Below, one piece after another: positions 17,127-24,459 of a DNA stretch of 64,000 nt (positions within the stretch are counted from its first letter, which is position 1; the number at the start of each line of letters is the position of its first letter). The DNA is taken from the NCBI RefSeq assembly GCF_000020785.1, contig NC_011126.1, positions 620,001 to 684,000 on the forward strand, in the 5' to 3' direction. The position numbers and the translations under genes are program-made. The DNA comes from Hydrogenobaculum sp. Y04AAS1. Lineage in GTDB: Bacteria > Aquificota > Aquificia > Aquificales > Aquificaceae. The notes below the pieces were generated by a model, which ran no database searches, had not been told where the DNA came from, and saw nothing but the letters and a program-made list of their open reading frames with translations.

Positions 17127-17158
17127 AAATTAAAGCAATAAAGTTAATTTTTGGTTAA
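17127..17158 (-). promoter_or_regulatory. Pho-box-like promoter of the c-di-GMP operon
   Basis: On the minus strand: TTAACC (17153-17158), N5, TTAACT (17142-17147), N9, TAATTT (17127-17132). This is the same spacing as the phosphate-transport promoters. Confidence 0.65.
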
Positions 17159-17235
17159 GATGGCTAAAATATTTTGTGATTGAGCCGATAAATATTGTTT
17201 GTGCTCTGCAAGATAAAAGTATAAAAATTTTCTAA

Positions 17236-17269
17236 CAAATATTAATAAAAAACAAATATTAATAAAAAA
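17236..17269 (+). repeat. 17-bp tandem duplication beside a Pho-box-like site
   Basis: CAAATATTAATAAAAAA occurs twice head to tail (17236-17252, 17253-17269). Each copy carries one TTAATA half-site. Confidence 0.8.
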
Positions 17270-17290
17270 TTAACAGAATGAAAATAAAAT
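17259..17290 (+). promoter_or_regulatory. Pho-box-like promoter of the first TonB-dependent receptor
   Basis: TTAATA (17259), N5, TTAACA (17270), N9, TAAAAT (17285-17290). An extra TTAATA lies 17 bp upstream because of the tandem duplication. Confidence 0.7.
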
Positions 17291-17313
17291 GAAATTATTA
17301 AGGAGGTGGATTT

Positions 17314-19503
17314 ATGAAGATTAGGTTAGCTTGTATTTTTAGTTTAGCAATGGTAAGCTTTGCATTCGCAGAGACACCGCTTCTAAATGTAGAAGTCAAT
17401 GCACATAAGACCAAAGAAAACACCCCAAGCAAATTAGTAAAAACTAAAAAATATACAAAAGCCAAGGAAAAAGTGGAAAAACCATTGATAAATAAGCTTA
17501 CGTCTTCTGGTGGTGGAAACGTTTTTCAAGCCCTTGAGCTTCTTCCTTCAGTAAACTTTCAAACTCAAGATCCTTACGGTTTATCTGGAGGACAGATAAC
17601 TATAAGAGGTTTCAACAACAACCAAATAGGATTGACAATAGATGGCATGCCACTTATGGACTCCGGAAACTACGCTCTATATCCAAACGAATATATGGAT
17701 TTGGAAAACTTAGAAGCTGAAACTATCACAAGAGGTGGTACTGGGAAAGCAAGCCCACTCTACTCAGATTTAGGTGGTAGAATAGCTTTAAGAACGATAC
17801 CACCAAAAGATAAGCTTGGCTTAGAGTTAGAGCAAATATTTGGCTCTTATGCTTTTGAAAAATCTTTTGTAAGACTGGATAGCGGATTGTTGCCCCTTAT
17901 GAACTCAAAGTTTTTTATATCATTTTCTCATGCTCAAGCTGATAAGTGGAAAGGCCCAGGTCAAAATCCTAAGTTTAGGGACCACGTAGCTTTTGGCTGG
18001 GTAGCAAATTTAAATAGACTACATATAGATTTTTACATGGACGAAAACGATCAGGTAAATTACTATTATAGAGGTCTTAGCTACCAACAAGCCCAAAACT
18101 TGAGTGCTTACAAAGATTTTGATTACAACGGTAGTCTCACTGGTAATCCAGCCATAGATCAATACTATTACAAATTTTTTCATAACCCATATCAAAACTA
18201 TGAATTTAGAGGAGATATAAGCTTTGATGTAAGTAAAAACTTCTATGTCGATTTAAAGCCTTATTACTGGAGAGGTAGAGGGTCAGGAACTTCTGCATCT
18301 TACAATAGCAAGGGCAACTACATAAATTACGGTATTTCATACAATTATACAAAAAGACCTGGTTTTATAGCCCAAGCGGTTTTTCATAAAAATCCTTTCA
18401 AAGTAACCGCTGGTTTTTGGTATGAAAGGGCAGATTTAGAAAACTTTGAACCATACTTTAAGCTAAACAACTTCCAAAACGGCAATTACAACACAACTTT
18501 TAACTACTACGGATATATAGATAAAGTGTACACCACCACTCAAACACCCTATGCTATATTTGATCTAAAAGATTTTCATCGTTTTGATGTTGAACTAGGT
18601 TTAAAATACGCTCAAGTAAAAAGAGATTATAAAGAGTTTAATACCAATAACTTACCATATCTTCCAGACGATGATATATACAACTATCCTCTTAGTATAA
18701 TCCCAAGCGAGTCTTATGTAAAAACTTATAGAAAATTTTTACCAAGTATCAACATAGGTTATAAGATAAATAGATACCTTTATCCATATTTCAACTATGC
18801 AAAAAACTTCCAAGTTCCAGAAAGTTATCAAGGTTCACCACCAGGAACCACTACACAAGAAATAATCAACAACTTATCACCAGAAGAAGCTGATTCTTAC
18901 GATGCTGGTGTTAATATAACACTCGGCAAATTTTTAATAAAACCAGACATCTACTATGTAGATTACAAAAATAAGATCGTAGACTTTGCAGAGCCAAACA
19001 ACCCAAATATTACATATCCCCAAAACGTAGGTAAAGTAAAAGCCTACGGCGGTGAACTGGAAGTCTTAGGTAATCTTATAAAAAACCTAACTTTAATAAG
19101 CTCTTTTTCTTACAATAGGGCAAAATTTGACAACGGATACTATTCTTCTTCTGGGACATTTCTAAACGTGGCTGGAAACCAGCTTCCAAATACACCTAAG
19201 TATATGGGAAAACTCGGCTTAGACTACAAGCTTTATGGATTTGATATATTCCCTTATCTAATATATGAAGGCCCAAGATACGGCGATTCAACAAATAAAC
19301 AAGAAATCCCCTCATACGTAGTGGCAAATCTAAATGTATCAAGAGACTTTAATATATTTGGTAAAAAGTTTTACGGCTTTTTAAACGTATTAAACCTTAC
19401 CAACAAAACATATATAGGTTATATAGGAACTGGTGATACTTCTGGTACTTACTATGTAGCGCCACCTATAACAGTATCTGCTGGTTTGAGGGCATACTTT
19501 TAA
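17314..19503 (+). CDS. TonB-dependent outer-membrane receptor
   Basis: 729 residues. A signal peptide (CIFSLAMVSFAFA) is followed by a lysine-rich linker and the plug domain, about 60-175 (ALELLPSVNFQT, GGQITIRGFNNNQIGLTIDG, PLYSDLGGRIAL), then a 22-strand-type barrel rich in aromatic residues and ending in Phe. It imports a bound substrate across the outer membrane using TonB energy. The Pho-box-like promoter suggests a phosphorus-containing ligand, but this is inferred from context only. GGAGG precedes the ATG. Confidence 0.9.
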   Translation: MKIRLACIFSLAMVSFAFAETPLLNVEVNAHKTKENTPSKLVKTKKYTKAKEKVEKPLINKLTSSGGGNVFQALELLPSVNFQTQDPYGLSGGQITIRGFNNNQIGLTIDGMPLMDSGNYALYPNEYMDLENLEAETITRGGTGKASPLYSDLGGRIALRTIPPKDKLGLELEQIFGSYAFEKSFVRLDSGLLPLMNSKFFISFSHAQADKWKGPGQNPKFRDHVAFGWVANLNRLHIDFYMDENDQVNYYYRGLSYQQAQNLSAYKDFDYNGSLTGNPAIDQYYYKFFHNPYQNYEFRGDISFDVSKNFYVDLKPYYWRGRGSGTSASYNSKGNYINYGISYNYTKRPGFIAQAVFHKNPFKVTAGFWYERADLENFEPYFKLNNFQNGNYNTTFNYYGYIDKVYTTTQTPYAIFDLKDFHRFDVELGLKYAQVKRDYKEFNTNNLPYLPDDDIYNYPLSIIPSESYVKTYRKFLPSINIGYKINRYLYPYFNYAKNFQVPESYQGSPPGTTTQEIINNLSPEEADSYDAGVNITLGKFLIKPDIYYVDYKNKIVDFAEPNNPNITYPQNVGKVKAYGGELEVLGNLIKNLTLISSFSYNRAKFDNGYYSSSGTFLNVAGNQLPNTPKYMGKLGLDYKLYGFDIFPYLIYEGPRYGDSTNKQEIPSYVVANLNVSRDFNIFGKKFYGFLNVLNLTNKTYIGYIGTGDTSGTYYVAPPITVSAGLRAYF

Positions 19504-19568
19504 AGGCTTCTTTTTCATGCGGGCTTAAGGGAAGGGGAGGGAAGATAAAATACTAACAACAATTATAC

Positions 19569-19596
19569 TTGACATAAAACTATTTTTATTTAAACT
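19569..19596 (+). promoter_or_regulatory. Leaderless promoter of the nucleotidyltransferase
   Basis: TTGACA (19569-19574), 16-bp spacer, TAAACT (19591-19596), then the ATG 7 nt later. No Pho-like repeats here. Confidence 0.5.
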
Positions 19597-19603
19597 ATTT
19601 TAT

Positions 19604-19933
19604 ATGCAAGCTATAAAAGAGCAAAATTTAAAAGAACAAGTATTTGAGTTTTTACAAACGCACAAAGATGAATTGTATGAGAAATTTGGAGTATCACATG
19701 CAGGGTTTTTTGGCTCTGTGGCAAAAGGAAAAGAGAAAGAAAACAGCGATATAGACATATATGTAGAGATTGAATACTCAAGGATAGATCTTGATGCTTA
19801 TTTAGAATTAATTGAGTATCTTGAAAAGGCTTTTAAAAGAAAAGTAGATATAATAACCAGCAACCAGCTAAAGCACATGAGGAATCATTATAAGCAAAAC
19901 ATCATTAAAAATGAAATAATTCATGTTTTCTGA
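19604..19933 (+). CDS. MntA-like nucleotidyltransferase antitoxin
   Basis: 109 residues with the minimal nucleotidyltransferase signature GSVAKGKEKENSDIDIYVE near residues 37-55; the two Asp residues of SDID bind metal. In HEPN/MNT toxin-antitoxin pairs this protein adenylylates and silences the HEPN toxin. It overlaps the HEPN gene by 11 bp. The pair lies between the two TonB receptor genes and has its own promoter, so it looks like an inserted module. Confidence 0.85.
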   Translation: MQAIKEQNLKEQVFEFLQTHKDELYEKFGVSHAGFFGSVAKGKEKENSDIDIYVEIEYSRIDLDAYLELIEYLEKAFKRKVDIITSNQLKHMRNHYKQNIIKNEIIHVF

Positions 19934-20210
19934 AAAAGATAGAGGCTATCTAATAGATATTTTGCAAACCTGTGAGCTTATAGTAAAACATACACAAAAT
20001 ATTTCTTTTGACGCTTTTATGAAAAACCAAGAAAAACAAGCAGCCATAATATATTGGATTAAATGTAATAAAATGGCTGGTATGAGAGACGTGTTGATTC
20101 ACAACTATGCCGATGTAGATTATCATATAGTGTGGAAAGTAGCAACCGTTGACGTCCCTGATTTAATGGAGCAGATAAAGCAAGTTTTAAACGATGAGTT
20201 TAAACATTAA
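19923..20210 (+). CDS. HepT-like HEPN toxin, internally shortened
   Basis: 95 residues. The start (DRGYLIDILQTCELIVKHT) and the HEPN catalytic segment MRDVLIHNYADVD, with the R-X4-H-like RNase motif, are clear. Family members are usually about 110-120 residues and carry an IIGEA helix between the DKQAAIIY-like part and the W-x-MAGMRD part. Here AAIIYW joins directly to IKCNKMAGMRD, so about 20-25 residues are missing in frame. The toxin may therefore be weak or dead. Confidence 0.75.
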   Translation: MFSEKDRGYLIDILQTCELIVKHTQNISFDAFMKNQEKQAAIIYWIKCNKMAGMRDVLIHNYADVDYHIVWKVATVDVPDLMEQIKQVLNDEFKH

Positions 20211-20242
20211 GCTCATTTTATACTTTAAACACAAGAAACTCC

Positions 20243-20296
20243 TTAACAGAAAATTAACCATTTCTTAATAATATTTTAACATTAATCAATTATAAT
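20243..20296 (+). promoter_or_regulatory. Four-repeat Pho-box-like promoter of the second receptor
   Basis: TTAACA 20243, TTAACC 20254, TTAATA 20265, TTAACA 20276, all exactly 11 bp apart, then 9 nt and a perfect TATAAT (20291-20296). The best copy in the window. Confidence 0.85.
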
Positions 20297-20328
20297 CTGA
20301 AGGTAAGAAATTGAATAGGAGGAAAAAC

Positions 20329-22728
20329 ATGCTTACCAAAAAGTTAAAAACTATACTGCTTAGCTTAGCTGTTTTTAGCGGTGGAGTATCTTTTGCTCAA
20401 TCTAATTCAGCTCCAGTTTATAACATAGGGCAGATCAACGTAGGAGCTCAACAAGCATCTTCTAAACAGAAGAAAATTGAAAAAAGATATCATAGAGCTA
20501 CCTTAAAACTAAAAGATAAAACGATATTCAAATCTGCGCAAACTATAAAGGTTATAAAAAAAGACCAACTTAAAGTAGCTGGACCTACTGGTAGCGCTTC
20601 CCAAGTGTTATCTTACGCACCAGGTGTTACTATAAGTAGTTTTGGAGAAAATGGCTCTAGGAAATTTTCCATAGTTTTAAACGGCATAAGGCAAGGATGG
20701 GGCGGTTTTACTGGGGCCACGGGTATAGACAACGGATCTTTAGGAATCACTTTTGATGGTGTTCCACTAGTCAACCCTTCAACGGGCTTATGGCAATCAA
20801 ATCAAATACCGCAATTAGATCTAATCCAAGGTATAAGGGTTATCTATGGGCCAGGTAATCCAGAATCTAGATGGTACAACGATTTAGGAGGACAGATACA
20901 GTTTATACCACTACAACCATCAAAGTATATGGGTGGTTTCTTTGATTTATCGTACGGAAGCTTTAACTCAAGGAATTTATTTGTAGCTTTTAACACTGGT
21001 GATATTAAAGGTTGGAGAACAGTTGTAGCAGCAGGCTGGGGAGCTGATAACAGCTATGTAACCTCTGTGGACGGATTTAGATATCCAGGTCACAACTACG
21101 CTTATTACATCAAAACTAAAAAAGTTTTTGCAGATGGAGACGGCGATTTTTCTATAGGTGCTTACGCAGCACAGTCTTACTACTGGAGAAACCCACCAAT
21201 ACCAGTATCTCCACAGCAAGGTCTTACAGCAGATGGAACACCAAACACACCTCTTTTAAGTCAAAGCACCACTGGTTTTTATAGTGCACCTGATTTTTCA
21301 GTGCTTCACAAGTTAGACCAAAACGGCTTAGATCTTGTATATTCAAAATTAAACCTAAATTTCGATAAAAATACAAAATTTCACAACATGATATGGTTTA
21401 GATATGGCTTTAGAAGACATAATCATTATACTGGTTATCCTCTTGGTTCTAATCCAGGAAATCTATATGAGTATAATAATCCATACGATAAAGTGTTTGG
21501 CGATAAACTATGGTTTGAACTAAACAACATATACCATAACAATATAGCTTTTGGTGGATACTATTTAGTAAGTAATTACAACTCAAGAAACGCTTTTTGG
21601 AATCCTTCGGTAGAACTAGCACCAGGTATTTATGGAAGTCCCACTGTACCAAATGCACATTATAGAAGTAACTATTGGAACCAAACAGATATAGCAAGCT
21701 TTGCAGAAGATACTATAAAATTTTACAAGTTTACATTTACTCCTGGTATAAGATGGGTAGATTTTATAACAGATTATAACAACGAAACCTGCACAGATTT
21801 TCCTTTAGCTTGCCAATTAAATCCTAATGGAAACCAAGCTCAATATCCTTCTACTCACACAAACTTTACTAAATTAGAGCCTTCTTTTGATGCAAATTAT
21901 GAAATTATTGATGGTATATCAGTATATGGAAACTATGCCGAGACGTATAAAGTGCCAGAAAACGGAGGTGGTGGAGGCCCATATCAAGCTGTGCCAGCTT
22001 CAGAACTACATCTAGAAAAATCACAGGAATATCAAATAGGTTTTAAGGTGTTAAAACAAAACTTAAAGTATGCCAATAAAATATTTGCAGGTGTCAACTA
22101 TTTTCATATGATATTTTCAAATTTATTTTATCCCATATACGACTCTAATGGTAATTATCTAGGAGACGGTGCTGGTACATCAGTTTACAAGGGTGTAAAT
22201 CTATTTGCAGATTATTATCCTATAAAACACCTTTATCTATGGACAAACGCCACTTTTGAGGATGCCAAATTCCCAAATTACACATACACAAATGTTAATG
22301 GTAATATTACATCCGCTAATGATCTACCAGTTTCTTATGTACCAGATACTTTGTTTAATTTAGGTGTAAGCTATTCTTATCTTATAAATTATCTACACGG
22401 CATAATAACAAAGCCTTCTGTCTGGTTCCAATACGTAGGCTCTCAATCTATGTTTAACAACAACACCGGTCTTCCGGATACTCAGAAAATGCCAAGTTAC
22501 AATACTTTGAATGCCTCTATATCTTTTGATATACTAAACACCGCAAGAAGCATTCCTTATTTTAAAGATATTCAGCTTACTCTAACGGCTTTAAACATAA
22601 CAAACAAAAAGTACAATGAATTTGAATACATATCAAGCGGTTCATATTACAGCGTTAATGGAGGCTATGTACAAGCTTATCCAGGAGCTCCATTTACAGT
22701 TTATGGCTCTATAAAAGCAGATTTTTAA
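20329..22728 (+). CDS. TonB-dependent outer-membrane receptor
   Basis: 799 residues from ATG 20329, chosen over the TTG 18 bp upstream because AGGAGG lies just before it. Signal peptide (LLSLAVFSGGVSFA), TonB-box-like INVGAQ, a plug domain at about 85-195 (SQVLSYAPGVTIS, LGGQIQFIPLQP) and a long aromatic-rich barrel ending KADF. Paralogous to the receptor at 17314. The four-unit Pho-box-like promoter and the exbBD-tonB operon directly downstream suggest a dedicated uptake system for a phosphorus source. Confidence 0.9.
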   Translation: MLTKKLKTILLSLAVFSGGVSFAQSNSAPVYNIGQINVGAQQASSKQKKIEKRYHRATLKLKDKTIFKSAQTIKVIKKDQLKVAGPTGSASQVLSYAPGVTISSFGENGSRKFSIVLNGIRQGWGGFTGATGIDNGSLGITFDGVPLVNPSTGLWQSNQIPQLDLIQGIRVIYGPGNPESRWYNDLGGQIQFIPLQPSKYMGGFFDLSYGSFNSRNLFVAFNTGDIKGWRTVVAAGWGADNSYVTSVDGFRYPGHNYAYYIKTKKVFADGDGDFSIGAYAAQSYYWRNPPIPVSPQQGLTADGTPNTPLLSQSTTGFYSAPDFSVLHKLDQNGLDLVYSKLNLNFDKNTKFHNMIWFRYGFRRHNHYTGYPLGSNPGNLYEYNNPYDKVFGDKLWFELNNIYHNNIAFGGYYLVSNYNSRNAFWNPSVELAPGIYGSPTVPNAHYRSNYWNQTDIASFAEDTIKFYKFTFTPGIRWVDFITDYNNETCTDFPLACQLNPNGNQAQYPSTHTNFTKLEPSFDANYEIIDGISVYGNYAETYKVPENGGGGGPYQAVPASELHLEKSQEYQIGFKVLKQNLKYANKIFAGVNYFHMIFSNLFYPIYDSNGNYLGDGAGTSVYKGVNLFADYYPIKHLYLWTNATFEDAKFPNYTYTNVNGNITSANDLPVSYVPDTLFNLGVSYSYLINYLHGIITKPSVWFQYVGSQSMFNNNTGLPDTQKMPSYNTLNASISFDILNTARSIPYFKDIQLTLTALNITNKKYNEFEYISSGSYYSVNGGYVQAYPGAPFTVYGSIKADF

Positions 22729-22775
22729 AGGCTTCTTTTTCATGCAAATATGAGGGATAAGAGGGATGGGATTTC

Positions 22776-22807
22776 TTAACAGAAAATTAACAATGAAAAT
22801 GTATAAT
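22776..22807 (+). promoter_or_regulatory. Pho-box-like promoter of the exbB-exbD-tonB operon
   Basis: TTAACA (22776), N5, TTAACA (22787), N9, TATAAT (22802-22807); AGGAGG and the exbB ATG follow. Confidence 0.8.
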
Positions 22808-22825
22808 GTGGCAAAGGAGGTTTAG

Positions 22826-23263
22826 ATGGACTTAGAGATGTTTCATAAAGCGGTATTTGTTATAATGTTTGTGATATTTGTAATTTCTAATTATGTGATA
22901 GTTTATAAGTTTATTCAAATAAGTAAAATAAAAAAAGAGATAAACAGATCTTCAGAAAAAGAAGCTTACAAACTTATAACTAAGTTAAAAGATAGTATGT
23001 GGATATTAGATTTTGGAATTACATCAGGACCTTTGTTAGGGCTTCTTGGTAGTATATTGGCCCTTATAGAATCTTTTGCAAATTTAGCAGAAAGGGGTAT
23101 TTCTAATCCAGTAGTTATAAGCAAATCCATAGGTTTTGCTCTAGTGGCTACAGCTTTTGGTATATGTTTAGCTCTTTGGGATTTGGTGTTTTATAAGATG
23201 TTAAACGATATGATAAGAAATATAAAAGAAGAGGCTAAACTAATCTTTGCAGGAGGTAATTGA
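22826..23263 (+). CDS. exbB: ExbB/TolQ/MotA-type proton channel subunit
   Basis: 145 residues, a short ExbB. One N-terminal helix (about 10-30), a cytoplasmic loop, then two helices with GITSGPLLGLLGSILALIES and SIGFALVATAFGICLALWD, the conserved core that packs around ExbD. With ExbD it converts proton flow into TonB movement. First gene of a four-gene operon ending with a phosphoesterase. Confidence 0.88.
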   Translation: MDLEMFHKAVFVIMFVIFVISNYVIVYKFIQISKIKKEINRSSEKEAYKLITKLKDSMWILDFGITSGPLLGLLGSILALIESFANLAERGISNPVVISKSIGFALVATAFGICLALWDLVFYKMLNDMIRNIKEEAKLIFAGGN

Positions 23264-23264
23264 C

Positions 23265-23690
23265 ATGGCCAATCTTTGGGAAGAAGAACATCAAGAGAAA
23301 GAAGAAATACTTATAGTGCCAATGATAGATGTGATGTTGTTTTTGCTAACATTTTTTGTGCTTTTGACGATAAACTCTATTTCTTTAAATGGAAAGCAAT
23401 TAAGTGTACCAGCATCTAAATACACTGATCCATTACCAAGAGTAGAAAACGTAAAAATTTATCTGACAAAAAATAATCTAGTTTACGTGGGTTCAAACAA
23501 GTATCCATACAGCTTAAATGATTTGACATCTTATTTTCAAAATATCAAGAAGCAGGTCAAAGATTCTAAAGACATAAATGTATATATAGTTCCAGATAAA
23601 GATGCAAATGTACAAACCTTAGTAAACGTAATGGATCACATTCAGCAGGCTGGTATCTCAAATATATCTGTTGTAAATAAGCAATCATGA
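23265..23690 (+). CDS. exbD: ExbD/TolR-type proton channel subunit
   Basis: 141 residues from ATG 23265, with AGGAGG about eight bases upstream. The single transmembrane helix carries the essential acidic residue in PMIDVMLFLLTFFVL near residue 25, and the rest is a periplasmic domain (VYIVPDKDANVQTLV). Works with ExbB and TonB. Overlaps the tonB start by 4 bp. Confidence 0.9.
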   Translation: MANLWEEEHQEKEEILIVPMIDVMLFLLTFFVLLTINSISLNGKQLSVPASKYTDPLPRVENVKIYLTKNNLVYVGSNKYPYSLNDLTSYFQNIKKQVKDSKDINVYIVPDKDANVQTLVNVMDHIQQAGISNISVVNKQS

Positions 23691-24457
23691 CTAGCATTTA
23701 TTTTGAAGATAGAAAGTATAAAATAATATCATTTATATTAGCGATTGTATTTTCTTCTATAACCATGTTTCTAATAACGTTTCTTAAAATAGATATATAT
23801 AAATACAAAATGCCTAAAGAAATAAAAATACATCTAGTAAACACAATTCTGTTAAACAAGGAAAAAAATGTAACAATAGAGCACAAAGCAGTTGAGAAAA
23901 AAATCGTAATGCCTAAAGAGAAAAAAATTATAAAACATAATATAGTGAAACATGTAGAAAAACCAAAACCTGTTGAAAAACCAATTGCTTCTAAAATACC
24001 ACCCCCGGAACCGCAACCTTATCAAATAAAAAAACCTGTCAAACAGGACGTTGCCACACAATCTAACTATCAAAAAGTGAGTGAATCTAACGAAGAAACA
24101 TCAGTAGCTTCTCAGTCTAAATCTACTCAGTCTTCATCTGAAAACGCCGGAGCTTCAACAAAACCTACAAAAGATCAGATAGCTTTATATCTTTCTAAGG
24201 TTTATGAAATAATAGAAGAACACAAGCATTATCCTTCCTTAGCAAAAGAAAGAGGAGATTCTGGTACGGTTTATATAAGAGTCAGTATATCAGCTAGTGG
24301 TAAAGTAAATTATGTTAGCTTATTAAACTCCAGCGGTAGTTTTATATTGGATGAATATACAAAAGAACTAATAAAACATTTACAATTTCCTGCCCCACCA
24401 AAAGGCCCTATAACGTTTGATTTAAAAGTACATTATAGACTCAACGAAGGAGATTAG
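23687..24457 (+). CDS. tonB: TonB energy transducer
   Basis: 256 residues. An inner-membrane anchor (about 15-35) is followed by a Lys/Pro-rich periplasmic spacer, a Ser-rich stretch and a C-terminal TonB domain (EHKHYPSLAKERGDSGTVYI, then VNYVSLLNSSGSFILDE). It contacts the TonB boxes of outer-membrane receptors; the two receptors directly upstream are likely clients. Confidence 0.9.
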   Translation: MTSIYFEDRKYKIISFILAIVFSSITMFLITFLKIDIYKYKMPKEIKIHLVNTILLNKEKNVTIEHKAVEKKIVMPKEKKIIKHNIVKHVEKPKPVEKPIASKIPPPEPQPYQIKKPVKQDVATQSNYQKVSESNEETSVASQSKSTQSSSENAGASTKPTKDQIALYLSKVYEIIEEHKHYPSLAKERGDSGTVYIRVSISASGKVNYVSLLNSSGSFILDEYTKELIKHLQFPAPPKGPITFDLKVHYRLNEGD

Positions 24458-24459
24458 GT

